Below, piece by piece: positions 17,014 through 25,255 of a stretch of 64,000 nucleotides of DNA. Made by a program: the position numbers and the translations under genes. The notes under the pieces were generated by a model. That model did no database searches, had not been told where the DNA came from, and saw only the letters and a list, made by a program, of their open reading frames with translations. The stretch is from NCBI GenBank assembly GCA_020637055.1, contig JACJWR010000001.1, positions 1 through 64,000 of the forward strand, in the 5' to 3' direction. The first letter of the stretch is position 1. The number at the start of each line of letters is the position of its first letter. Source of the stretch: Actinomycetota bacterium. Lineage in GTDB: Bacteria > Actinomycetota > Actinomycetes > S36-B12 > UBA10799.

Positions 17014-18045
17014 ATGTGGATGGTGACGGGCGGGGCGGGCTACATCGGATCGCACATCGTGCGGGCACTGCTGGATGACGGGCAGCAGGTGGTGGTGGTC
17101 GACGACCTGAGCACCGGGTTGATGTCGCGGGTACCCACGCCGGCGCACCTGGAGGTGTTCAGCATCCTCGACACCAAGCAGCTGGTCACGGTGATGCGGC
17201 AACTCAAGGTGACCGGGGTGGTGCACCTGGCGGCCAAGAAGGCTGCTGGCGAATCGGTGGACGAGCCGGTGTACTACCACTACGAGAACACCGGCGGCAT
17301 GATCAGCCTGCTGCGCGCGATGGAGGCTGCCGAGGTGAAGAGGCTGGTCTACTCGTCCTCGGCCGCGGTGTACGGCGAGCCGGTGGACGACAATCCGCTG
17401 ACCGAATCCTCGCCCACCGAACCCACCAACCCGTACGGCTCCAGCAAGCTCATCGGGGAGATGATGGTGCGCGATGCGGCGCCCGCGATCGGGCTCAACT
17501 GGGCGGCTCTGCGGTATTTCAACGTAGCTGGATGCGGCGCAGACGACCTTGCCGACACCTCGGCAGCCAACCTGATCCCGATGGTGCTACGCGCTCACGC
17601 CGCGGGCAAGGCACCGCAGATCTTCGGCACCGACTACCCGACGCCGGACGGCACCTGCATCCGCGACTACATCCACGTGGTGGACCTCGCCGAGGCCCAC
17701 GTGGCGGCGTGTCGGTTGGTGTCCGGTGATCTGGCCGCAGCAGGACCCGCGGCGGAGGCGCTGGCGGCAGCTGGTGACGGCTCCGGGCGAATCGAAGCCG
17801 TGCTCAACATCGGCACCGGCCGGGGATCGAGCGTTCGAGAGGTGATCGACTCGGTCGGCCGGGCCATGGGCGAACCGCTGGTGGCGGAGGAGTCGCCGCG
17901 CCGGATTGGCGACCCGTCGATCGTGCAGGCCGATCCGGCGCTGGCCGCCGAGGTGTTGGGCTGGCGCTCCCGGAAGGTGCTCGACGACATGACCGGATCC
18001 GCAGTCTCGGGCATGGGGTGGCTCAAGGAGAACGGCTACCTGTAG
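17014..18045 (+). CDS. galE: UDP-glucose 4-epimerase GalE
   Basis: 343 aa, ATG start with a strong AAGGAGG 6 bp upstream. An extended short-chain dehydrogenase: NAD-binding GGAGYIGSHIVRALLD, VHLAAKKAAGESVDEP, catalytic YSSSAAVYGEP (Ser) and NPYGSSKLIGE (Tyr-x3-Lys), then ALRYFNVAGC and DGTCIRDYIHVVDLAEAH, which is typical of GalE. It interconverts UDP-glucose and UDP-galactose in the cytoplasm and so supplies galactose to the glycan. It is preceded by the 279-bp intergenic stretch with the inverted-repeat element and converges on ugd. Confidence 0.93.
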   Translation: MWMVTGGAGYIGSHIVRALLDDGQQVVVVDDLSTGLMSRVPTPAHLEVFSILDTKQLVTVMRQLKVTGVVHLAAKKAAGESVDEPVYYHYENTGGMISLLRAMEAAEVKRLVYSSSAAVYGEPVDDNPLTESSPTEPTNPYGSSKLIGEMMVRDAAPAIGLNWAALRYFNVAGCGADDLADTSAANLIPMVLRAHAAGKAPQIFGTDYPTPDGTCIRDYIHVVDLAEAHVAACRLVSGDLAAAGPAAEALAAAGDGSGRIEAVLNIGTGRGSSVREVIDSVGRAMGEPLVAEESPRRIGDPSIVQADPALAAEVLGWRSRKVLDDMTGSAVSGMGWLKENGYL

Positions 18046-18099
18046 CGGGTCGGGAGCCGGGAGATCGACGCGACTCGCACGCGACCATCCCTGGCGCTT

Positions 18100-19416
18100 T
18101 CAGCCGTGGGCGCGGCCCATGCCCCGGAATGACCATCCCGCGGCTTGCCAGGCGGCCGCATCCAGCACGTTCCGGCCGTCCAGGATTCGGGGGGCGGCGA
18201 CCACATCGGCCACGGCAAGCGGATCCAACTCGCGGTAGTCGCGCCACTCGGTGAGCACCAGCACCACCTCCGCGCCGGCGAGCGCCGCGGCCAATTCCGG
18301 CTCGTAGGTCAAGGCAGGGAACCGCGACTCGGCGTTGACGAGGGCCTTGGGGTCGTGCACCACCACCTCGCCACCTTCGTTGTGGATGCGCGCGGCGATG
18401 TCCAGTGCGGGCGAGTCGCGCACGTCGTCCGAGTCGGGCTTGAAAGCGGCACCGAGTACGCACACCCGCCGTCCGCGGAACGATCCGCCCACCAGTTCAC
18501 GCGCCGTCTCGACCGCCCGGTCCCGGCGGCGGGAGTTGATGTCGTCCACCTGGCGCAGGAAGGTCAAAGCCTGGTCCACCCCGAGTTCGCCGGCCCGGGC
18601 CGAGAAGGCGCGGATGTCCTTGGGTAGGCATCCGCCGCCGAAGCCGACCCCGGCGCCGAGGAACTTGCGGCCGATCCGGGCGTCGTGGCCGATGGCGTCG
18701 GCCAGTGTCACCACGTCGGCCCCCGTCGCCTCACAGACCTCCGCCATGGCATTGATGAATGAGATCTTCGTGGCCAGGAAGGCGTTGGCGGCCACCTTGA
18801 CCAACTCGGCCGTCGGCCGGTCGGTGACCAGGAACGGAATACCTTCGGCGATCTGTGCGGCGTAGACCTCTCGCATCACCTGCTCGGCGCGGAGGCCGTC
18901 GGGACCCTCCGGTACGCCCACCACGATCCGATCCGGGTGCAGCGTGTCAGCGACGGCGAATCCCTCCCGGAGGAACTCCGGATTCCACACCACCACCGGA
19001 CCGTCCGACTGCCCCAGCCTTTCGGCGATCTCGGCCGCGGTTCCCACCGGCACGGTGGATTTTCCCGCCACCACGCTGTCCGGCCGCAGGTGGGGGATCA
19101 TCGATTCCACCGCCGCCCAGACATACCTCAGATCGGCCGAATGCGAGCCGCGGCGTTGCGGCGTGCCGACGCACACGAAATGCACGTCGGCATCGGCGAT
19201 GGCGGCATAGTCGTCGGTCCACGTCAACCGTCCGGTGGGCATCACCTCGGCGAGCAGTTCGTCGAATCCGGGTTCGTAGAAGGGTGCCTTGCCGGCCCGC
19301 AACGCATCGAGCTTGGCGTGATCGACGTCCACCCCGACCACCTCGAATCCGAGTGACGCCATCGATGCGGCGTGCACCGCGCCCAGATATCCGACACCGA
19401 TGACGGACAGTTTCAC
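18100..19416 (-). CDS. ugd: UDP-glucose 6-dehydrogenase
   Basis: 438 aa. The enzyme oxidises UDP-glucose to UDP-glucuronate with two NAD+. Motifs: Rossmann loop SVIGVGYLGAVHAASMASLG, STVPVGTA, NPEFLREGFAV, and the catalytic cysteine in GVGFGGGCLPKDIRAF, then VLGAAFKPDSDDVRDSPAL in the C-terminal UDP-binding domain. All key residues are present. I chose GTG 19416 because GGAG lies 6 bp before it; TTG 19422 is the longer alternative. Glucuronate would give an acidic polymer. It reads toward galE (convergent). Confidence 0.93.
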   Translation of the reverse strand: MKLSVIGVGYLGAVHAASMASLGFEVVGVDVDHAKLDALRAGKAPFYEPGFDELLAEVMPTGRLTWTDDYAAIADADVHFVCVGTPQRRGSHSADLRYVWAAVESMIPHLRPDSVVAGKSTVPVGTAAEIAERLGQSDGPVVVWNPEFLREGFAVADTLHPDRIVVGVPEGPDGLRAEQVMREVYAAQIAEGIPFLVTDRPTAELVKVAANAFLATKISFINAMAEVCEATGADVVTLADAIGHDARIGRKFLGAGVGFGGGCLPKDIRAFSARAGELGVDQALTFLRQVDDINSRRRDRAVETARELVGGSFRGRRVCVLGAAFKPDSDDVRDSPALDIAARIHNEGGEVVVHDPKALVNAESRFPALTYEPELAAALAGAEVVLVLTEWRDYRELDPLAVADVVAAPRILDGRNVLDAAAWQAAGWSFRGMGRAHG

Positions 19417-19554
19417 GAGCAACTCCTGCAGCGACGGTGGGCAACGATCATGGATGGCGCCGGGGCGATCAGCCTCTCGACACGATAGTCGGCGCCGCCT
19501 CCAACTCTGCCGATCGGCGCGAGCCGAACAGCAGACCGGATCCCGCCGAGTGGC

Positions 19555-21066
19555 TCAACGCCCCACCCGTTGACGCACAGTAGCCACCATCAACGATCTG
19601 GTCGCGGAGGGCAACACCACCCACGCCACGAGCGCAGCAATCACCCCCGCCACCACCGCCGCGACCAACGCGCCGACCCGCGAGGCCGGATTCACCCGAT
19701 CCACCGCCACCGCACCCACGAGGCCCAGCACCACCATCGCCGGGCCGATCCGGGCCAGCGCCCGCCAGATGATTGCCGAATAGTCGGCGTCCAGCCGCGA
19801 CAACAGCACCGCCGCCACGCAGGCACCCAGGAAGGACGCCGCGATCACCCCGACCAGCCCGCCGAGGGGGGCGCCGACAGCCATGCCGGCGAGGGCGACG
19901 GCCGTGCCGATCGCCAACCTCAGCGTCACCGCGCGGGTATTGCCGTGGCCCAGCAGGGTCTGCGTGAACAGCCACACCGTGATCGTCAAGATCGCCACCA
20001 CCGAAAGCCCCCGGATCGCCACCCCGATTCCCGGCACCGAGATGCCCAACCACGCCTCGGCCACGTAGGGACCGGTGGCAAGCATGACCGCGGCGAGTAC
20101 CGCCACGAGGGCCAGCGACGCATAGGAGGCGTTCCGCACCAGTCCGGCGATCCGCTCGGGCTGCGAGTCGCGCCACTCGGCCACACCCACCAGGATCGCA
20201 GCGGTGGGTGCCATCGCGGCGATCAGCGCCATCCGGGTGACGGTGAACCCCAGTTGCATGGCAGCGGCCGATTCGGACCCGTCGAACGCCGAGAGCAGCG
20301 CCTTGGCAGCGGCCGGCTCGATCAGCAGCGACGCCTGCATCGAGGCCAGCGCCAGCCCCCCGACCAGTAGCGCGCGAGATTCGGCCGGCCGCAGCGGCCG
20401 CCACACGGTCCGGGTGCCGGTCAGTCGCCGGGAGTTGCGCAAGTGGCCGGCCAGCGTCACGAGGCCCAGCACCCACATGCCGAGCAGCATCCCGAAGAGT
20501 CCCAGCCCGGCCACCACCGCCACCACCGTGGCAGCCGCCCCCACCAACGCGCCGAGCGCATTCACCGCGTTGGTCATGTCGCCGCGCTGCAGGCCGGTGG
20601 CCACCGCCGATTGCACCGAGTAGTACCAGCCGACCGTCTGGTAGACAACCACTCCCAGCCAGATCCACCTGCCCAACGTCACGTCGGCCGGGGCCGCGAT
20701 GACGGTCATCAGCGGCCACCCGGCGAGCGCCGTCAAGGGCATCACGACCAGGGCCAACCGGGCCAGCACGGACACACTCTGACGGGTGGCGAGCACCACC
20801 GCGTCGGTATCGTCGATGCCCCGCGCCTCTGCGACCCGCCGGGTGGTGAGGGTGGCCATACCGGCATCCACCGCGGCCAGCACCGCGATGAGGCCGGTGA
20901 TCGTGGCCCAAAGGCCGTATTGCTCCAGCGAAATCCGGCCCAGGATGATCGGCAGCGTGACCACGGCGACCAATGGGGGCAGCGCGGCGCGCAGCAGCGA
21001 CGTCACCATGGTGCGGGCGACGTTCGCCCGGGTGGTCCCCGTCTCCTCGCTGGCCATGGGCTTCAT
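19555..21066 (-). CDS. Polysaccharide flippase (MATE/MurJ/Wzx-like)
   Basis: About 503 aa from ATG 21066; the frame runs upstream but those residues are not membrane-like, and ATG 21057 is also possible. The protein is almost wholly hydrophobic, with about 12-14 predicted helices. The start VARTMVTSLLRAALPPLVAVVTLPIILGRISLEQYGLWA is typical of Wzx-type polysaccharide transporters, including the Gly-Leu-Trp-Ala segment at the end of helix 2. It should flip lipid-linked oligosaccharide across the membrane. It is the first of three flippase-like genes in the window. Confidence 0.82.
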   Translation of the reverse strand: MKPMASEETGTTRANVARTMVTSLLRAALPPLVAVVTLPIILGRISLEQYGLWATITGLIAVLAAVDAGMATLTTRRVAEARGIDDTDAVVLATRQSVSVLARLALVVMPLTALAGWPLMTVIAAPADVTLGRWIWLGVVVYQTVGWYYSVQSAVATGLQRGDMTNAVNALGALVGAAATVVAVVAGLGLFGMLLGMWVLGLVTLAGHLRNSRRLTGTRTVWRPLRPAESRALLVGGLALASMQASLLIEPAAAKALLSAFDGSESAAAMQLGFTVTRMALIAAMAPTAAILVGVAEWRDSQPERIAGLVRNASYASLALVAVLAAVMLATGPYVAEAWLGISVPGIGVAIRGLSVVAILTITVWLFTQTLLGHGNTRAVTLRLAIGTAVALAGMAVGAPLGGLVGVIAASFLGACVAAVLLSRLDADYSAIIWRALARIGPAMVVLGLVGAVAVDRVNPASRVGALVAAVVAGVIAALVAWVVLPSATRSLMVATVRQRVGR

Positions 21067-21191
21067 TGAACCCCACCCGGGTCGGAAGCTTGGGCCAGGC
21101 GCGGCTGGGCCGCGCCGCGACTCCGGAACGCGCACGTATCGCGTCGGCGGGGGACAATGAAACGGACCGTCCGGCAGAAGGGGAAGCCAGC

Positions 21192-21356
21192 ATGGGCCTA
21201 AGCGACAGCTTCAAGAAGATGATGAAGGATCCCAAGAATCAAGAGCGCTTGAGCCAGTTGGGGAAGATGGCCCAGGAGAAGGCGAAGGACCCGAAAACGC
21301 GCGCCCAGTTGGAGAAGGCGTTGGAGAAAGCCAAGCGCACGGGCAAGAAGAAGTAG
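21192..21356 (+). CDS. Small lysine-rich protein of unknown function (54 aa)
   Basis: ATG 21192 has GAAGGGGAAG just upstream and the frame gives a 54-residue, highly charged helical protein beginning MGLSDSFKKMMKDPKNQERL and ending in KRTGKKK. About a quarter of residues are Lys. A pattern of two DPK(N/T) steps separated by amphipathic helix is visible. I recognise no named family. The coding case rests on the good ribosome binding site, the low-Pro/Cys charged composition unlike shadow frames, and its fit between divergent neighbours. It could bind nucleic acid or an acidic partner. Confidence 0.6.
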   Translation: MGLSDSFKKMMKDPKNQERLSQLGKMAQEKAKDPKTRAQLEKALEKAKRTGKKK

Positions 21357-21419
21357 CCCCGAAGAGCTACCAGCGCACCCGGATCCTCAGCACCCGGACG
21401 GGCACAGCCACCCCACAGT

Positions 21420-21446
21420 ATTCGAGTGAACGACATTGACTCGAAT
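21420..21446. promoter_or_regulatory. Probable TetR operator overlapping a -35 box
   Basis: ATTCGAGT (21420-21427) and ACTCGAAT (21439-21446) are perfect reverse complements with an 11-bp spacer. The right arm overlaps TTGACT (21436-21441), a good -35 hexamer; a weak -10 (TAAGCC) lies 17 bp on. The site is 60 bp upstream of the TetR-family gene, where autoregulatory TetR operators usually lie. The dyad is seen directly; its use as operator is inferred. Confidence 0.6.
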
Positions 21447-21485
21447 TGCGATTGGTGTTAAGCCTAGTCACATGAATTCCTTCGA

Positions 21486-21503
21486 GGCCTCCCCCGTGAG
21501 GCC
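21486..21503 (+). promoter_or_regulatory. Hairpin covering the tetR ribosome binding site
   Basis: GGCCTC (21486-21491) pairs perfectly with GAGGCC (21498-21503) across a 6-nt loop. The GAGG of the right arm is the only Shine-Dalgarno candidate for ATG 21507, so the stem would hide it and lower translation of the regulator. Confidence 0.45.
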
Positions 21504-21506
21504 CTG

Positions 21507-22082
21507 ATGGTCCGCACGTACGACATGAGTCGACGGTCGGCGGCGGCTGAGCAGACGACCGAGCGCATCGTGGCTGCCACCGAAACTCTGGTGGCTCGCG
21601 GACCGATGTCGGCGATAACTCTCACCTCCATCGCCGAAGGCGCCGGGGTGACGGTCCAGACGGTGCTGCGCCACATGGGTTCGCGGGACGGCTGCATTGC
21701 GGCTGTGGGCCGACGGGTGGGCGAAAGGATCGCCGAACAGCGCGGACATACCGAGCCGGGCGACGTGGGCGCGGCCCTGGCGGAACTCATCGCGCACTAT
21801 GAGGCCGAAGGCCGGTTGGTACTCAACTTGCTGGGACAGGAATGGGCGGGCGACGCCGAAGCCACACAGGCGGTCGCCGACGGTCGAGCGTTCCACCGGG
21901 CATGGGTGCGGCGCAGCTTCGGTCCACTCCTGCCGCCGGACGACGAAGTCGCGGTAGACGCGTTGGTGGCAGCAACTGACATCTATGTGTGGAAACTTCT
22001 CCGACTCGACCTCGGACGATCCCCCACCACCACCCAAGCAGTCATGACCCGCTTGGTCCGCACCGCATTGGAGGAATCATGA
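21507..22082 (+). CDS. TetR-family transcriptional regulator
   Basis: 191 aa. N-terminal helix-turn-helix of TetR type: TTERIVAATETLVARGPMSA, then ITLTSIAEGAGVTVQTVLRH (about residues 35-54). The C-terminal ligand domain is helical and not family-specific. An in-frame ATG six codons in (MSRRSAAAEQ) is a possible alternative start. The stop overlaps the next start by 4 bp (ATGA), so regulator and glycosyltransferase are coupled. A dyad at 21420-21446 suggests autoregulation, with a ligand that may be the glycosyltransferase's substrate. Confidence 0.88.
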   Translation: MVRTYDMSRRSAAAEQTTERIVAATETLVARGPMSAITLTSIAEGAGVTVQTVLRHMGSRDGCIAAVGRRVGERIAEQRGHTEPGDVGAALAELIAHYEAEGRLVLNLLGQEWAGDAEATQAVADGRAFHRAWVRRSFGPLLPPDDEVAVDALVAATDIYVWKLLRLDLGRSPTTTQAVMTRLVRTALEES

Positions 22083-23317
22083 ACCGGATCCTCATCTACA
22101 CCTCGCCCGCACGGGGCCACCTCTACCCGATCATGGACACCGCATTGACCCTGCGCGACAGGGGTCACGAGGTGATCGTGCAAACGCTGCCGGGCGAGCG
22201 GGACACTGTTGCCGACGCCGGCCTCGAACACCGGTCGATCTCGCCTGCGATCGTAGATCTCCCGCTGCTGGACTACGCCGGATCCAATCCGATCGCGCAA
22301 CTGCGCCGCACGCTCGACCGATGGAGTGCCCGTGCTCCCCACGAGATCGAGGACATGCGTGCGGCGGTCGCAGAGGTGAAGCCGGACCTGTGTGTGGTCG
22401 ACGCCAACTGCTGGGGAGCCGCTGCCTACGCCGAGAGCCGGCCCGACCCCTGGGCGATGTTCCTGCCCTACGTGCTACCCGTCCCATCGCCACAGACTCC
22501 CGCGTTCGGCCCGGGGTTCGCACCGCCACGCAACAGCCTCGATCGCATGCGCGATCGGCTGGTGTGGGCGGTCCAGCGGAAAGCTGCAGCCCCGGCCATC
22601 AACAGGTTGAACGCTCTGCGGTCCGGTCTGGGAGTATCGCCGCTGCGGTCGGTCTCCGATGTCTACCTGCGTGCCGATTCGCTGCTCTACCTCACGGCCG
22701 AGCCGTTCGAATACCCACGGGACCGATGGCCCGCCTCGGTCCACCCGGTGGGCCCCGGACTCTGGGCACCCCCGAGCGGGACGCCAGACTGGCTAGCTGA
22801 CCTCCCGCGCCCGCGGGTGCTGGTGAGCATCTCCACCGAATTTCAGGACGATGGAGCCATCGTCGAGGCAGCGTTGGCAGGTTTGGCCGGCGAGCCCGGC
22901 AGCGTGGTCGTGACCTCAGCCGCGGTCGATCCGAGTCGATTCGACCACATGGGCACACCGGCGCGCATTGAGCGTTTCCTCCCGCACGCGACGGTGATCC
23001 CCGAGATGGATGTCGTGGTGACCCATGGCGGCATGGGCACGGTCCAGCGCTCGCTCGCAGCCGGTGTGCCCGTGGTGGTGGTTCCGTGGGGCAGGGACCA
23101 GTCCGAGTCGGCGCGGCGCGTGTTGCGCTGCGAAGCCGGTACCGTCGTACGTCGCAGCAAGTTGACCCCCGAGCGCTTGCGTGCGGCCGTGCGGGAAGCC
23201 CGGGAGTGCTCGCCCGGGGCCGCTGCCGTCGCACGCGGCTTCGCCGCTGCCGGGGGCGCCTCCCGCGCGGCCGATCTGCTGACCGACCTCCTGACGCAAG
23301 CCCCCACCGCAAGGTGA
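22079..23317 (+). CDS. MGT-type (GT1) glycosyltransferase
   Basis: 412 aa from ATG 22079, which overlaps the TetR stop. GT-B fold of the macrolide/UDP-glucuronosyl glycosyltransferase family: N-terminal ILIYTSPARGHLYPIMDTAL with the conserved His, and the C-terminal donor-binding block THGGMGTVQRSLAAGVPVVV followed by PWGRDQ. Members attach sugars from nucleotide donors to small lipophilic acceptors such as macrolides, flavonoids or carotenoids. Pairing with a TetR regulator under one promoter suggests an inducible role in inactivating or tailoring a small molecule rather than in the polysaccharide pathway; that is inference. Confidence 0.87.
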   Translation: MNRILIYTSPARGHLYPIMDTALTLRDRGHEVIVQTLPGERDTVADAGLEHRSISPAIVDLPLLDYAGSNPIAQLRRTLDRWSARAPHEIEDMRAAVAEVKPDLCVVDANCWGAAAYAESRPDPWAMFLPYVLPVPSPQTPAFGPGFAPPRNSLDRMRDRLVWAVQRKAAAPAINRLNALRSGLGVSPLRSVSDVYLRADSLLYLTAEPFEYPRDRWPASVHPVGPGLWAPPSGTPDWLADLPRPRVLVSISTEFQDDGAIVEAALAGLAGEPGSVVVTSAAVDPSRFDHMGTPARIERFLPHATVIPEMDVVVTHGGMGTVQRSLAAGVPVVVVPWGRDQSESARRVLRCEAGTVVRRSKLTPERLRAAVREARECSPGAAAVARGFAAAGGASRAADLLTDLLTQAPTAR

Positions 23318-23331
23318 GGGCAACGCGCTAG

Positions 23332-24117
23332 CTATCCGATGCGCTCGCCCAAGGGCTTGCGACCCACTGCAAGCACGGACTGGCCGAACGGCATACGCAG
23401 GCGCGATTCGATGCACCGCGCCACTGGAACCACCGCCGCGTCCCACACCCGCAGGATCGGCCCGTCGCCGGGCGTCATTCTCAGCACACGCATCCCCGCG
23501 AACCAGGCGAACATGCCGGGCGCGTTCACGTAGCGGCAGTCGACCACGTCGAAACCGGCACCGCGATATTTGGCCGCGATGTTCTCCCGGGTGTAGCGCC
23601 GCACATGTCCGATAGAACGATCGAATTCGCTCATCAGAGCTGGGAAGGCGGGGGCGAGCGTCACGAGATGGCCACCTGGGCGCAGCAGGTGGAACGCCGC
23701 GGTGAAAGCGGCGACGTCATCGGGGACGTGCTCCATCACGTTGAAGGAGACAACCGACGAGTAGTCACCGGGGGCCGTGCCATCCAGATCCACGGTGGCG
23801 AATCGCACCCGCGGATCGTCCCGAAACTTCTGCTGCAACACCGCCCGCCGACCGGGGTCCACTTCGGTGAGGGTGATCCGACCCAACCCACCGTCCAGCC
23901 AGGTCTGCGCATAGTCGCCCATGCCGCTGCCGATCTCCAACGGGTCGTCACCCAGATACGGCTGCGCCATCGAACACAACCAGGCGTGGTACCGCTTGGC
24001 GTTCGCGTTGGATTCCAGCACCTGGCTCTGCAGGCCGGTGTCGCCGAGCACCTGCGCGTTGACCTGCGGCGGCGCGTCCGTCACCTGCGCCACTGAGGGA
24101 TGAGTCGACGTGGTCAT
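23332..24117 (-). CDS. Class I SAM-dependent methyltransferase
   Basis: 261 aa from ATG 24117 (MTTSTHPSV); upstream codons in frame are not conserved in character. Motif I is DPLEIGSGMGDYAQTWLDG, the acidic loop LTEVDPGRRAVL, motif II SVVSFNVMEHVPDD, and motif III LLRPGGHLVTLAPAFPALMSEFD. The layout, including FDRSIGHVRRYTRE, resembles methyltransferases found beside glycosyltransferases and dolichol-phosphate-mannose-synthase-like genes. Divergent from gmd. The acceptor is unknown. Confidence 0.83.
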   Translation of the reverse strand: MTTSTHPSVAQVTDAPPQVNAQVLGDTGLQSQVLESNANAKRYHAWLCSMAQPYLGDDPLEIGSGMGDYAQTWLDGGLGRITLTEVDPGRRAVLQQKFRDDPRVRFATVDLDGTAPGDYSSVVSFNVMEHVPDDVAAFTAAFHLLRPGGHLVTLAPAFPALMSEFDRSIGHVRRYTRENIAAKYRGAGFDVVDCRYVNAPGMFAWFAGMRVLRMTPGDGPILRVWDAAVVPVARCIESRLRMPFGQSVLAVGRKPLGERIG

Positions 24118-24253
24118 CGACTCACCATAGGCGAGCATTCGTCGGCCGGGTGGGCGACGCACCCTAGACTGTGCGCAGCCATCGGTGCACCCGCGGATGG
24201 CGGGGCGAGAGGCGCCAGAAGTGCCCAGCGCACGCTTGGAGGCAGAACATCAC

Positions 24254-25255
24254 ATGACGGCAGGGACGGCTGGCAACAAGGTCGCATTGATCACCGGAAT
24301 CACCGGTCAGGACGGGTCCTACCTGGCCGAGTTGCTGCTGGCCAAGGGCTACGAGGTGCACGGCTTGATCCGGCGGGCGTCGACCTTCAACACCGCCCGG
24401 ATCGACCACCTCTACCAGGATCCGCACGATCCGGAGGCGCGGCTGTTCCTGCACTACGGGGACCTCACCGACGGCTCCCGACTGGTCACCCTGATGGAGC
24501 GCATCGGTCCGTCGGAGGTCTATCACCTGGCCGCCCAATCCCACGTGCGGGTGAGTTTCGACGAACCCGAGTACACCGGCGACGTCACCGGGATCGGCAC
24601 CACCCGGCTGCTGGAGGCGATCCGGGTGTCCGAAGTGCCCGCGAAGTTCTACCAGGCCTCCAGTTCTGAGATGTTCGGGGCCACCCCGCCGCCGCAGAAC
24701 GAAGACACCCCCTTCTACCCCCGCTCCCCCTACGGCGCGGCGAAGGTCTACGCCTACTGGATGACGCGGAACTACCGCGAGGCCTACGGGCTGTTCGCGG
24801 TCAACGGCATCCTGTTCAACCATGAGTCCCCCCGCCGCGGCGAGACTTTCGTCACCCGCAAGATCACCATGGCGGTCGCAGCGATCGCGGCCGGCCGGCA
24901 GGACGAACTGTGGCTGGGCAACCTCGACGCCGCCCGCGACTGGGGCTACGCCAAGGAGTACGTCGAAGCGATGTGGGCCATGCTGCAAGCCGACGAGCCG
25001 TCGGACTTCGTGGTAGCCACCGGAACCAGCTACACCGTGCGCGACTTCGTGCAGATCGCCTTCGACCACGCCGGATTGGACTGGGAACGCCACGTGAGGT
25101 TCGATCCGCGCTACCTGCGTCCCACCGAGGTGGACGACCTCATCGGCGACCCCACCCGTGCAAGCGAACTGCTCGGCTGGAAGGCCACCACCCACACCCC
25201 CGAACTCGCCCGCCTGATGGTCGACGCCGACATCGCCCGGTTGTCTGACGACTAG
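24254..25255 (+). CDS. gmd: GDP-mannose 4,6-dehydratase
   Basis: 333 aa from ATG 24254, with GGAGG 10 bp upstream. It converts GDP-D-mannose to GDP-4-keto-6-deoxymannose, precursor of GDP-fucose, rhamnose or perosamine. Signatures: ITGITGQDGSYLAELLLAKG for NADP, VHGLIRRASTFNT, YHLAAQSHVRVSFDEPEYT, SSSEMFGATPPPQNE and YPRSPYGAAKVYAYW with the Tyr-x3-Lys pair, then NHESPRRGETFVTRKI. Complete and normal in length. No GDP-fucose synthase with clear signatures lies in the window, so the final sugar cannot be named. The O-antigen-ligase-like gene starts on its stop codon. Confidence 0.94.
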   Translation: MTAGTAGNKVALITGITGQDGSYLAELLLAKGYEVHGLIRRASTFNTARIDHLYQDPHDPEARLFLHYGDLTDGSRLVTLMERIGPSEVYHLAAQSHVRVSFDEPEYTGDVTGIGTTRLLEAIRVSEVPAKFYQASSSEMFGATPPPQNEDTPFYPRSPYGAAKVYAYWMTRNYREAYGLFAVNGILFNHESPRRGETFVTRKITMAVAAIAAGRQDELWLGNLDAARDWGYAKEYVEAMWAMLQADEPSDFVVATGTSYTVRDFVQIAFDHAGLDWERHVRFDPRYLRPTEVDDLIGDPTRASELLGWKATTHTPELARLMVDADIARLSDD

